From Ancylobacter moscoviensis (GTDB taxonomy: Bacteria > Pseudomonadota > Alphaproteobacteria > Rhizobiales > Xanthobacteraceae): a stretch of DNA of 64,000 nt. Position 1 is the first letter of the stretch; every line of letters starts with the position of its first letter. The translations under genes and the position numbers were made by a program. Shown here piece after piece: positions 53,732-62,240 of the stretch. The notes under the pieces are model-generated. The model did no database searches. It saw nothing but the letters and a program-made list of their open reading frames with translations, and was not told the DNA's origin. The stretch is from positions 683,406-747,405 of the forward strand of contig NZ_VMBP01000001.1 in NCBI RefSeq assembly GCF_007559435.1. Reading direction: 5' to 3'.

Positions 53732-54169
53732 TCAGTCCTTCTGGGATTTCGGCTTGTCGAGCGGCACGCCGTAGAGCTCCAGCCGGTGGCCGACCAGCCG
53801 GTAGCCGAGCTTGCGGGCGATCTCTTCCTGCAGCTGCTCGATCTCCTCGGAGCGGAACTCCACCACCAGGCCGGTGCGCAGGTCGATGAGGTGGTCGTGG
53901 TGCTCGTCCGGCACCGGCTCGTAGCGGGAGCGGCCGTCGCGGAAATCGTGGCGCTCGATGATGCCGGCGTCCTCGAACAGCTTCACCGTGCGGTAGACGG
54001 TGGAGATGGAGATGCGGTCGTCCACCGCCGAGGCGCGCCGGTGGAGCTCCTCGACGTCGGGATGATCCTGCGCGTCGGCGATGATGCGGGCGATCACGCG
54101 CCGCTGGTCGGTCATGCGCAGGCCCAGCGTGACGCAGGCTTCCTCGATCGCGGTGAGCTTGTCGTTCAT
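53732..54169 (-). CDS. Fur-family metalloregulator, Mur-like
   Basis: A 145-residue Fur-fold repressor. The DNA-recognition helix is in DDRISISTVYRTVKLFEDAGIIERHDF, and HHDHLIDLRTGLVVEF holds metal-binding His/Asp. The CxxC pairs that bind structural zinc in many Fur proteins are absent. Alphaproteobacterial 'Fur' at this position (between rimI and plsC/miaB) is often the manganese regulator Mur, so Mn-dependent repression of Mn uptake is likely. Its target genes are not in the window. Confidence 0.88.
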   Translation of the reverse strand: MNDKLTAIEEACVTLGLRMTDQRRVIARIIADAQDHPDVEELHRRASAVDDRISISTVYRTVKLFEDAGIIERHDFRDGRSRYEPVPDEHHDHLIDLRTGLVVEFRSEEIEQLQEEIARKLGYRLVGHRLELYGVPLDKPKSQKD

Positions 54170-54236
54170 CCCTAGGCCCGTCTCGACTCTTCCACGCCTT
54201 ATGGCGCAGCGGCCCGTGCGAGGGCAATGGTTTCCG

Positions 54237-54740
54237 TCAGGCGATATCCCGACGCATGGTCAGCGCGGCGACCGGCTCGCCGGCCGCGCCGCGATAATAA
54301 CCCGCGCGGCGCCCGATTTCACGAAAGCCGGTACGGGCATAGAGGCGCAGCGCCGGAGCGTTGCCCTCCTCCACCTCCAGGAACACGATCTGGAAGCCTT
54401 CCGCCGCCAGCGTGCCGAAGGCCGCCTCCACCAGACGGCGGGCGATGCCTTCGCCGCGCCGTCCGGGCTCGACGGCGACGGACAGGATCTCGATCTCCGG
54501 CGAGACGCCGCTGAGCAGGATGAAGCCGACCGGCGCGCCGCAGGGACCATTCGTTCCCACCAGCGCGCGGCTCAGCCGGTTGGCGAGCAGCCGCTCGAAC
54601 TCGGCGGCGTCCCAGCCGATGCGGAAGCTCTGGCCGTGCAGGTGGGCGAGCGCCTCCGCGTCCGCCGGCCGGGCCGGGCGCAGCGCGACCTCGCGCGGCC
54701 CGAAGGCGCGGCGGCCGAGCCGGGTCAGCAGGCCGGTCAT
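54237..54740 (-). CDS. rimI: Ribosomal protein bS18-alanine N-acetyltransferase-like GNAT protein
   Basis: RimI acetylates the N terminus of ribosomal protein S18. The 167-residue GNAT protein carries ILSVAVEPGRRGEGIARRLVEAAF with the acetyl-CoA RxxGxA site, FLEVEEGNAPALRLYARTGF and GRRAGYYRG, as in RimI. Its start overlaps the tsaB stop by four bases; the tsaB-rimI pair is almost universal, which supports the assignment. The ATG at 54740 adds an Arg-rich start. Confidence 0.93.
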   Translation of the reverse strand: MTGLLTRLGRRAFGPREVALRPARPADAEALAHLHGQSFRIGWDAAEFERLLANRLSRALVGTNGPCGAPVGFILLSGVSPEIEILSVAVEPGRRGEGIARRLVEAAFGTLAAEGFQIVFLEVEEGNAPALRLYARTGFREIGRRAGYYRGAAGEPVAALTMRRDIA

Positions 54741-55420
54741 CGCCGGGCGATCCGGGCGGCGGTCTGCGGCTTGGCGTCGGCCTCGCGCAGATAGAGCGGG
54801 CGGGGTTCGGAGCGGGCGGGATCGGCGACGCTGGCGAGGCGGGCGAGCCAGACGGGATCGGGCGTCGAGGTGCCGAACACCGCCACCGGCGGGAGGGCGC
54901 CGGAAGGCCAGGCCTCGGCGATGAGCTGGGCGCCGGAACCGACGAGGCGCACCGGCCCGTTGGCGACCGAGCGCACGGCATCCTTCACCGCCATGGCGCG
55001 CGGGCTGACCAGCACGCGGCCCGAGGGGCCGATCACCTGCAGATAGACATTGCCGTGGCGGGCATCGATGGCGGCGGCCACCGGGACGTTGTCGTCCTCC
55101 GCCAGCAGGGGGGCGGCGAGCACGGCGAGGGTGGGAAGGCCGATCACCGGCTTGCCGGTGGCGAGGCCGAAGCCGCGCGCCGCCGCGATGCCCACGCGCA
55201 GCCCGGTGAAGCTGCCCGGGCCGACGGTGACGGCGAAGGCGTCGAGATCGGCGATCTCCAGCCCGGCCTCGTCGAGCACCTTCTCGACGATCGGGATCAG
55301 CGCCTCGGCATGGCCGCGGGCCATGGGTTCGCGCACGACGGCGCGCGTCGTGTCGGTATCGGTGTCGTGAAGCGCCGCCGAACAGGCCTCAAGCGCAGTG
55401 TCGATGGCGAGAATCAGCAT
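54737..55420 (-). CDS. tsaB: tRNA threonylcarbamoyladenosine biosynthesis protein TsaB
   Basis: TsaB partners with TsaD and TsaE to make t6A37 in tRNA. The 227-residue ASKHA-fold protein begins MLILAIDTALEACSAAL, has ARGHAEALIPIVEKVL and AVTVGPGSFTGLRVGIAAARGFG, and ends in a short Arg-rich tail. It heads the coupled tsaB-rimI unit. The 123-base space before it from nfu probably carries the promoter. Confidence 0.95.
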   Translation of the reverse strand: MLILAIDTALEACSAALHDTDTDTTRAVVREPMARGHAEALIPIVEKVLDEAGLEIADLDAFAVTVGPGSFTGLRVGIAAARGFGLATGKPVIGLPTLAVLAAPLLAEDDNVPVAAAIDARHGNVYLQVIGPSGRVLVSPRAMAVKDAVRSVANGPVRLVGSGAQLIAEAWPSGALPPVAVFGTSTPDPVWLARLASVADPARSEPRPLYLREADAKPQTAARIARR

Positions 55421-55543
55421 GGTACGCCCCGGTCCGCGCGCTCACCATGCGCATGCGCGCGGTAGAAGGAAAGAGCACGGCCGGGCGGCGCCGCGAAGCC
55501 GACCGGCCGGTTCGACGATCAGAGCCGCAGAATCGGCCGGCAA

Positions 55544-56098
55544 TCAGACCGGGCGCACTTCCACCACATCGGGCACGAAATGGCGCAGCAGGTTCTCGAT
55601 GCCGTTCTTCAGCGTCGCGGTGGAGGACGGGCAGCCCGAGCAGGAGCCCTTCATGGCGAGGAAGACCACGCCGTCCTTGTAGCCGCGGAAGGTGATGTCG
55701 CCGCCGTCATTGGCCACGGCCGGGCGCACGCGCGTGTCGATCAGCTCGCGGATCGTGTCGACCACGCCGGCATCCTTCTCCTCGAAGAAGGCGTCGTCGG
55801 CGGTGTGCTCATGGTCTTCCGGCAGGATCGGCTGGCCGGAGACGAAATGCTCCATGATGGCGCCGAGGATGGCGGGCTTGAGATGCGCCCACTCGCCCTT
55901 TTCCTTGGTGACGGTCACGAAGTCCGAGCCGAAGAACACGCCGGTGACGCCGGGCACCTCGAAGAGGCGGACGGCGAGCGGCGAGCGCGCGGCCTCGCCG
56001 GCGTCTCGTGCCTCGAAGGTGCCATGGCCGAGCACGGTGCGGCCGGGCAGGAACTTGAGGGTGGCGGGGTTCGGGGTGGCTTCGGTCTGGATGAACAT
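55544..56098 (-). CDS. NfuA-type iron-sulfur cluster carrier
   Basis: A 184-residue scaffold that delivers 4Fe-4S clusters. It has the N-terminal Nfu domain (MFIQTEATPNPATLKFLPGR, found in mitochondrial/alphaproteobacterial forms) and a C-terminal NifU domain with the cluster Cys pair in MKGSCSGCPSST. ATG 56098 has AAGGAG upstream and is preferred to the ATG 33 bases earlier. It stands before tsaB, which is also seen in relatives. Confidence 0.92.
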   Translation of the reverse strand: MFIQTEATPNPATLKFLPGRTVLGHGTFEARDAGEAARSPLAVRLFEVPGVTGVFFGSDFVTVTKEKGEWAHLKPAILGAIMEHFVSGQPILPEDHEHTADDAFFEEKDAGVVDTIRELIDTRVRPAVANDGGDITFRGYKDGVVFLAMKGSCSGCPSSTATLKNGIENLLRHFVPDVVEVRPV

Positions 56099-56216
56099 GG
56101 GTCTCTCCTTGCCAACCGGGTTCAAGGCCACGGCGACGGGGGAATTTAGAATTTAGATAGTCTCTCGCGCGCCTGAGGGGAAGGGTGGTTCATGAGGCCG
56201 CCAGCCCCTGTCACGC

Positions 56217-56322
56217 CGTCATGGCCGGGCAAGCCCGGGGATCCACGTCTTCTCCTTCCGCCAGGCCGGCTCCCAAGTCGGTTTGCAAGTCGTGGATGGC
56301 CGGGTCGAGCCCGGCCATGACG
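56217..56322. repeat. Paired inverted palindromes (BIME-like), locus 3
   Basis: CGTCATGGCCGGGCAAGCCC... to GGGGATCCACG (56217-56247) faces CGTGGATGGCCGGG... to CCCGGCCATGACG (56291-56322) across 43 bases. The outer and inner ends match loci 1 and 2. It lies in the 298-base spacer between the leftward nfu start and the stop of the leftward reductase gene; nothing else is seen there. Confidence 0.8.
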
Positions 56323-56396
56323 AGCCTCTGAACGGGAGGGTTCGGAAAGGAATCGGCTCCTCACGCCAACCGGTGCCCGCTTCGCTCGAAAATGCT

Positions 56397-57350
56397 CTAG
56401 AGCCAGTCCAGCGCCGGGCCCACCGGGACGATCCGGTTCGGGTTGAGCGCCTTGATCGAATAATAGCCGCGCTTGATGTGGTTGACGTTCACCGTCCCGC
56501 GCACGCCCGGCAGGGCGAGGAAACGGACGAGATAGGCGGACAGGGCGGGATAGTCGGCGAGGCGGCGTAGATTGCACTTGAAGAGGCCGTTATAGGCCGC
56601 GTCGAAGCGCACCAGCGTGACGAAGAGCCGGATGTCGGCCTCCGTCACCGCCTCGCCCAGCAGGAACGGACCGCCGGCGGCAAGCCGCGCCTCCAGCTCG
56701 TCCAGCATGCCGAAGACATCCGCGAAGGCTTCCTCATAGGCGAGCTGGGTGGTGGCGAAGCCGGCGCGGTAGACGCCGTTGTTGAGCCGCGGATAGATCG
56801 CCGCGTTCAGCGCGTCGATCGCCTCGCGCAGGGCTTCCGGGTAGAGATCGACGGCGTTCCGGGCGAGGGCGCCGAAGCCCGCGTTGAACATGCGCAATAT
56901 GTCGGCGGACTCGTTGTTGACGATGGTGCCGCGCTCCCTGTCCCACAGCACCGGCACGGTGGCGCGGCCGGTGAAGTGGGGTTCGGCGCGGGTGTAGATC
57001 TCGTGCAGGTAGGTGGCGCCGTTCAGCGTGTCGCGGTTCGCGCCGGGATAGTCGCCGAAGCGCCAGCCCTCGTCGGACAGGGCGGGTTCGACGACCGAGA
57101 CGGAGATCGCCTCCTCGAGCCCCTTGAGCTTGCGGGCGATGAGCGTGCGCGAGGCCCATGGGCAGATCAGCGCGACATAGAGGTGGTAGCGCCCGGCCTC
57201 GGCCCTGAAGCCGCCTTCGCCGGTCGGGCCGGGGGAGCCGTCGACCGTCACCCAGCTGCGGAAGCTGGAGACCTGCCGCACGAAGCCGCCCTTGGCGTCG
57301 GTGGCCTGCACCGGCTGCCAGTTCTCGACCCACTTGCCGTCCACGAGCAT
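56397..57350 (-). CDS. Glutathionyl-hydroquinone reductase (YqjG/ECM4 type)
   Basis: An omega/xi-class glutathione transferase of 317 aa that strips glutathione from quinone adducts. The catalytic Cys is in ALICPWASRTLI, and the thioredoxin and helical domains follow, with ATVPVLWDRERGTIVNNESADILRMFN and RFDAAYNGLFKCNLRRLADYP typical of the group. It sits upstream of nothing obvious in sulfur or quinone metabolism. The start ATG 57350 follows the UspA gene by 10 bases. Confidence 0.92.
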   Translation of the reverse strand: MLVDGKWVENWQPVQATDAKGGFVRQVSSFRSWVTVDGSPGPTGEGGFRAEAGRYHLYVALICPWASRTLIARKLKGLEEAISVSVVEPALSDEGWRFGDYPGANRDTLNGATYLHEIYTRAEPHFTGRATVPVLWDRERGTIVNNESADILRMFNAGFGALARNAVDLYPEALREAIDALNAAIYPRLNNGVYRAGFATTQLAYEEAFADVFGMLDELEARLAAGGPFLLGEAVTEADIRLFVTLVRFDAAYNGLFKCNLRRLADYPALSAYLVRFLALPGVRGTVNVNHIKRGYYSIKALNPNRIVPVGPALDWL

Positions 57351-57360
57351 GCGTCTCTCC

Positions 57361-57858
57361 TCAGGCCAGCGCGTCGATCTCGGTATCCGAGAGCGAGCCG
57401 GGCACGATGGTCACGGGGATGGACAGGCCCGCCCAGGTGCCCTTGGCCAGCGAGCTGATGAGCGGCCCCGGCCCCTCATTGCCGGTGCCGGCGGCAAGCA
57501 CCAGGATGGCGATGTCCTCGTCCGCCTCGATCAGCTTCAGGATCTCGTCGGCGATGGTGCCTTCGCGGATGAGGCGCTCGGGCTCGATGCCGGCGATGCC
57601 CTTGGCGCGGGAGGCGAGCAGGTCCTGCCGCGCCTGCGCCTTGTCCGTCGCCTCGGCGCGCATCAGCTCGGCGACGCCGAGCCACTGGCTCTGCACGTCG
57701 GCGAGTTCCAGCACGCTCAGCATGACCACGTCGCCACCCGTGCGGGCGGCGCGGCGCGCGGCGTAGTAGAGCGCGCGGTCGCATTCCGGCGTGTCGTCGG
57801 CCACGACGAGGAACTTGCGGCGGTGGCCGGGTTCATGGCTCTGGCGCCTGCGCGGCAT
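57361..57858 (-). CDS. Universal stress protein, UspA family
   Basis: A 165-residue single-domain UspA protein. RKFLVVADDTPECDRALYYAARRAART matches the first strand and helix, and VLAAGTGNEGPGPLISSLAKG covers the ATP-binding-type loop. Only one Usp domain is present and the GxxGxxxxGS loop is altered, so ATP binding is uncertain. It is probably cotranscribed with the reductase downstream, consistent with a general stress role. It is divergent from the GAF-EAL gene. Confidence 0.85.
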   Translation of the reverse strand: MPRRRQSHEPGHRRKFLVVADDTPECDRALYYAARRAARTGGDVVMLSVLELADVQSQWLGVAELMRAEATDKAQARQDLLASRAKGIAGIEPERLIREGTIADEILKLIEADEDIAILVLAAGTGNEGPGPLISSLAKGTWAGLSIPVTIVPGSLSDTEIDALA

Positions 57859-58148
57859 GATGGCTCCCGGAATCGCAGCATGACCTGCCTTCTAGCATAG
57901 CCGCGCCGCGACGGCCGGCTGCGCCCGCCTTCTTCCCTACCGATATCACGAATGCGGGAAGCCTTTTTCACGAAAGAAATTCGAATTAATTTACTCCTGA
58001 TCGGCCAAGCTTCCCCTGTTCCGCGCCTGACCGGCATGGACCGACCGGCATGGAGCAGGAGGAGTTCGAGAGGATCGCGACAGCGAATGGCGGCGGGCGT
58101 TCTCCCGGCTTCCAAGCCCGGGCAGGAGCGCGCCGCCGGGAGGAAGCC

Positions 58149-59375
58149 ATGGTTCAGTCGATTTCCGAACCGTCGAGCCCTATCCAGGACGTCTTCGCGC
58201 ATGAGGTGGTGCGCTCCGGGCTCGACCGCGTGCTGCGTACCATACGCCGCTATCTCGGCATGGACGTCGCCTTCATTTCGCATTTCCGCATCCATGACCG
58301 GGTGTTCGAGCATGTCGACGCCGACGGCCCGGCGCCGATCGCGCCCCGGCAGACACTCTCGCTGGAGGAGGGGTACTGCCTGAAGGTGGTATGCGGCGAG
58401 CTGCCGGAATGCATTCCCGACACCGCCGAGGTGCCGGCGGCGATGTGCATCCCCGCCACCACCGCCATTCCCATCGGCGCGCATCTGAGCGTGCCGATCC
58501 GGCTGGAAAACGGCGAGGTCTACGGCACGCTATGCTGCTTCAGCTATATGAGCGACCGCAGCCTCGGCGAGCGCGAGATGCAGATGATGCGTGCTTTCGC
58601 CGAGGTTCTGGCCGGGCGCATCGACGAGGCGGCGGCGGCCGAGAAGCTCAAGCAGCGCGAATCCTCCCGGCTGCGCCTCGCCATGGCGGCGGGCACGCCG
58701 CGCATGGTGTTCCAGCCGATCCATGTGCTCTCCGACCGCAGCGTCGCCGGTGTCGAGTGCCTCGCCCGCTTCGACCTGGAGCCCAGGCGCGGGCCGGACA
58801 AGTGGTTCGAGGCGGCGAGGCAGGTCGGCATGGGCGAGGAGCTGGAACTGCGTGCCATCCTCAACGCGCTGCCGGCGCTGGGACGGCTGGAGCCCCCCGC
58901 GTTTGTCGGCCTCAACACCTCGCCCGAGCTGATCCTGTCGGGGCGGCTCTCCCCGGCGCTGGAGGGGCTGGATCTGTCGCGCGTCGTGCTGGAGATCACC
59001 GAGCACGCTACCGTCGCCGACTATGGCGCGCTCGCGCAGGCGCTCGGGCCGATGCGCGAGCAGGGGCTGCGGCTGGCCGTGGACGATGCCGGCGCCGGCT
59101 TCGCCAGCATGCGCCACATCCTCAATCTGCAGCCCAACATCATCAAGCTCGACATGAGCCTCACGCGCGACATCGACACGGACGGCGCCCGTCGTGCGCT
59201 GGCCAAGGGGCTGATCTCCTTCGCCCATGAGATCGGGTCGTCGATCACCGCCGAGGGCGTGGAGACGGAAGGCGAGTTCGAGATGCTGCGCCGGCTCGGC
59301 GTCGACCGGGGGCAGGGCTATTGCCTCAGCCGCCCGATGCCGATCGAGGAGGTGCTGCGCGCGGCGGTCGCCTGA
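58149..59375 (+). CDS. GAF-EAL cyclic-di-GMP phosphodiesterase
   Basis: A 408-residue signalling protein. An N-terminal GAF domain (about residues 15-170, ending NGEVYGTLCCFSYMSDRSLG) precedes an EAL domain. The EAL motif is ECL (VAGVECLARFD), and all other catalytic residues are present: NTSPE, EITEHA, DDAGAGF, KLD, TAEGVET and QGYCLS. It is therefore probably active against c-di-GMP. ATG 58149 with GGAGGAA upstream is preferred; an ATG at 58050 is possible. The 290-base space before it holds the start of the divergent UspA gene and no other gene. Confidence 0.9.
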   Translation: MVQSISEPSSPIQDVFAHEVVRSGLDRVLRTIRRYLGMDVAFISHFRIHDRVFEHVDADGPAPIAPRQTLSLEEGYCLKVVCGELPECIPDTAEVPAAMCIPATTAIPIGAHLSVPIRLENGEVYGTLCCFSYMSDRSLGEREMQMMRAFAEVLAGRIDEAAAAEKLKQRESSRLRLAMAAGTPRMVFQPIHVLSDRSVAGVECLARFDLEPRRGPDKWFEAARQVGMGEELELRAILNALPALGRLEPPAFVGLNTSPELILSGRLSPALEGLDLSRVVLEITEHATVADYGALAQALGPMREQGLRLAVDDAGAGFASMRHILNLQPNIIKLDMSLTRDIDTDGARRALAKGLISFAHEIGSSITAEGVETEGEFEMLRRLGVDRGQGYCLSRPMPIEEVLRAAVA

Positions 59376-59381
59376 GCGGGG

Positions 59382-60413
59382 TCAGCGCACGAAGCCGACG
59401 ATGTCCTTGACGTGGCTCATGGTGGCGTCCGCCAGCACGCGGGCGCGGGCGGCGCCGTCGCGCAGGATGTCGTCGATATGGCCGGGCTCGGCCACCAGGC
59501 GCTTCATCTCGCCGCCGATCGGCCCGAGCTTCGCCACCGCGAGGTCGACCAGCGCCGCCTTGAAGGTGGAGAACTGGCCGCCGCCGAACTCGGCGAGCAC
59601 CTTGTCCTTCGACACCTCGCCCAGCGCCGCATAGATGCCGACGAGGTTCTCCGCCTCCGGCCGGCCCTTCAGCCCCTCGGCCTCGGAGGGCAGCGGCTCG
59701 GGGTCGGTCTTGGCCTTGCGGATCTTCGAGGCGACGGTGTCGGCGTCGTCGGTGAGGTTGATGCGCGAAAGGTCCGAGGGATCGGACTTCGACATCTTCT
59801 TGGCGCCGTCGCGCAGGCTCATCACCCGCGCCGCCGGGCCGCCGATCAGCGGCTCGGGCAGCGGGAAGAAGACCTCGCCCAGGCCCTTGGCGGCGATGGA
59901 CGGGCCGAAGTCGTTGTTGAACTTCTGCGCGATGTCGCGGGTCAGCTCCAGATGCTGCTTCTGGTCCTCGCCTACCGGCACGTGGGTGGCGCGGTAGAGC
60001 AGGATGTCGGCCGCCATCAGGCTGGGATAGGCGTAGAGGCCGACCGAGGCGTTCTCGCGGTCCTTGCCGGCCTTCTCCTTGAACTGGGTCATGCGGTTGA
60101 GCCAGCCGAGGCGGGCGACGCAGTTGAACACCCAGGCGAGCTCCGCATGGCCGGAGACCTGGCTCTGGTTGAAGACGATGTGGCGCTTGGGGTCGATGCC
60201 GGCGGCGATGAAGGCGGCGGTGACCTCGCGGATCTGCTTCTTCAGCTCGACCGGATCCTGCCAGACGGTGATGGCGTGCATGTCGACGACGCAATAGAGG
60301 CAGTCATAGCTGTCCTGCAGCGCCACGAAGCGCTGGATCGCGCCGAGATAATTGCCGAGATGCAGGTTTCCGGTCGGCTGGACGCCGGAGAACACGAGCT
60401 GCTTGAAATCCAT
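59382..60413 (-). CDS. trpS: Tryptophan--tRNA ligase
   Basis: TrpS charges tRNA-Trp. The 343-residue class I enzyme starts [25 protein letters not shown], with the HIGH-type motif as HLGN, and has [10 protein letters not shown] for the KMSKS loop. DRIT-like [21 protein letters not shown] is typical. It is convergent with the GAF-EAL gene by 6 bases and follows murJ, its usual neighbour in Hyphomicrobiales. Confidence 0.96.
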   Translation of the reverse strand: MDFKQLVFSGVQPTGNLHLGNYLGAIQRFVALQDSYDCLYCVVDMHAITVWQDPVELKKQIREVTAAFIAAGIDPKRHIVFNQSQVSGHAELAWVFNCVARLGWLNRMTQFKEKAGKDRENASVGLYAYPSLMAADILLYRATHVPVGEDQKQHLELTRDIAQKFNNDFGPSIAAKGLGEVFFPLPEPLIGGPAARVMSLRDGAKKMSKSDPSDLSRINLTDDADTVASKIRKAKTDPEPLPSEAEGLKGRPEAENLVGIYAALGEVSKDKVLAEFGGGQFSTFKAALVDLAVAKLGPIGGEMKRLVAEPGHIDDILRDGAARARVLADATMSHVKDIVGFVR

Positions 60414-60578
60414 GTCGGGACGTTCCTGATCTGCGCCCTGTCGTCTGCGTCTTCCGCGGGCCCGGCACGCATGTGTCGTGCGCGCCTCGCGCGGGTGGCG
60501 CTATGGCACGCATGCCGGTGAGGGGCAAGCCCATGTGGGGGCCACGTGAAGCCGAGCCCACGCGCGTGGCGCTCCGTG

Positions 60579-62102
60579 CTATTTGCGCCACCCCGCGCGC
60601 AGGGCGGCGGTCTCGATGCCGCCGAGCGCCCGCGCCGCGCCGGCATAGACGCCGACGCCGAGCGCGACCAGCCCGCCGAGCGCGGCCGCCGCGCTCATCC
60701 CGCCGGAGGCCAGCGCGCTCTCGGCGGCGTGGCCCGCCAGCGCGACGGCGAGGGCCATGGCGAACGCGGCGAGGACCAGCCCGCGCAGGCGCCGGCGGCT
60801 GGACGCCGGGACGGGGATCAGCCCGCGCCGGCCGAGCCCGACGCCGAGCCCGGCGAGCGCGACGAGGCTGGAGGCGAGCACGCCGAGCGCCGGCCCCGCC
60901 ATGCCCAGCGGGCCGACAGCGAGGAAGCCGACGACGGCGCCGACCGGCAGCGCCGCCAGGCTGGCGAGGGCAACGAGGCGGGAGAGCCCGCTGGCGAAGG
61001 CGACGGTGACGAGGATCTTCTCCAGCGCCTGTACCGGCAAGGTGAGGGCGAGCAGCGCCAGCGCGGCGGCGGTGAGCTCGCTCGCCTGCGGATCGAAGGC
61101 GCCGCGCTGGAACAGCACGACGACGATGGGGTGGGCCAGCACGGCGAGGCCCAGCGCCGCCGGCAGCGAGAGCGCCAGCGCCGCCTCCATGCCGTTCGCG
61201 CCGATCGTCCCCCGCTCGCGGGAGGCCAGCGCCGGCAGGAGCACCGCGCCGGCGCTGGCGCCGACGAGGCCGAGGGGCAGCTCGACGAGGCGGGTGGCGT
61301 AGAACAGCGCCGCCACGCCGCCGGCGATGCTTGAGGCGGCGGCGGCGGCGATGAGGAAGCGCAGCTGCGGCAGCGCGGCGGCGAGCAGCGGCGCGGCGGC
61401 GCCCGCGAGCATCGGCAGCGCCGCCTTCAGCTCGGCGCGCGTCACCGCGAGGCGGAAGAAGCCGCGCGGCACGGCGAGGAGGTTCAGCAGGAACTGCGTC
61501 AGCGCCCCCGCCACCGCGCCCGCCGCCAGCCAGGCGAGCGCCACCTCCACGCTCATGCCGTGCGCGCCGGAGAGATAGAGCAGCGCCAGCAGCACGAGCA
61601 CCGCGACATTGGCGGCGGCCGGGGCGAAGGCCGGGCGGGCGAAGCGCCCCGCCGCGTTGGCGAAGGCGGCGAGCACCCCGGCGAGCAGGGCGAGCGGGAT
61701 CGCGGCGATGGCGAGCCGGCCGGCAAGCACCGCGCCCCGCGCCCGCTCGCCGTCATCGGCGAAGCCGGGCGCCAGCAGCGCGACCACCTGCGGCATCAGC
61801 AGATAGAGCAGGGCGGCGAGCCCCAGCGCGGCCAGCGCGAAGACGAGCAGCGCCGCGCCGGCGAGCCGGGCACGGGCGGCGGGGTCGGGCTCGCCCGCCA
61901 GCCGCGGCAGCAGGGCGGCGTTGAGCGCGCCCTCGCCGAGCAGGCGCCGGGCGATCTGCGGCAGAGCGAGGCCGGCGACCGAGGCGTCCGCCACCACCCC
62001 GGTGCCGAACAGTGCCGCGACGCCGGCATCACGCGCGAAGCCGAGCACCCGCGAGGCGAGGGTGAGGAGCGCGACGGTGGAGGCGTGGCGGATGAGGGCC
62101 AT
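60579..62102 (-). CDS. murJ: Divergent MurJ/MviN-type lipid II flippase
   Basis: A 507-residue membrane protein with about 14 helices of the MOP exporter superfamily, in the usual murJ-trpS order. Helix 1 keeps the E. coli Arg18, Arg24 and Asp25 positions (ASRVLGFARDAG) and Asp39 (VADAS), and helix 2 keeps the double Arg (IARRLLGEGALNAALLP). However, the usual LPNLLRR is ALPQIARR, and YADRLxEFP in helix 8 is FYATRLVELP, so the essential Asp is Thr. The Ala content is extreme. It may be a true but drifted MurJ, or a paralogue. Confidence 0.8.
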   Translation of the reverse strand: MALIRHASTVALLTLASRVLGFARDAGVAALFGTGVVADASVAGLALPQIARRLLGEGALNAALLPRLAGEPDPAARARLAGAALLVFALAALGLAALLYLLMPQVVALLAPGFADDGERARGAVLAGRLAIAAIPLALLAGVLAAFANAAGRFARPAFAPAAANVAVLVLLALLYLSGAHGMSVEVALAWLAAGAVAGALTQFLLNLLAVPRGFFRLAVTRAELKAALPMLAGAAAPLLAAALPQLRFLIAAAAASSIAGGVAALFYATRLVELPLGLVGASAGAVLLPALASRERGTIGANGMEAALALSLPAALGLAVLAHPIVVVLFQRGAFDPQASELTAAALALLALTLPVQALEKILVTVAFASGLSRLVALASLAALPVGAVVGFLAVGPLGMAGPALGVLASSLVALAGLGVGLGRRGLIPVPASSRRRLRGLVLAAFAMALAVALAGHAAESALASGGMSAAAALGGLVALGVGVYAGAARALGGIETAALRAGWRK

Positions 62103-62240
62103 CGGCTAGCAATAGTCAGACGGCAGGAGAAGGGAAAGCCGCCACGCGGCGGCGCGCGCAAGCGTTGCGGGGGAGCCCCCCGTCTGCTACCGCGAAACCG
62201 CCCGCCTCTTGTGAACGAACCATCCAGGGAAAGTCCGTCC

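Noticed and set aside
61560..62240. Long upstream extension of the adenosine kinase frame
   Set aside because: It is antisense shadow of murJ; the kinase fold starts at 62241 with its own ribosome-binding site.
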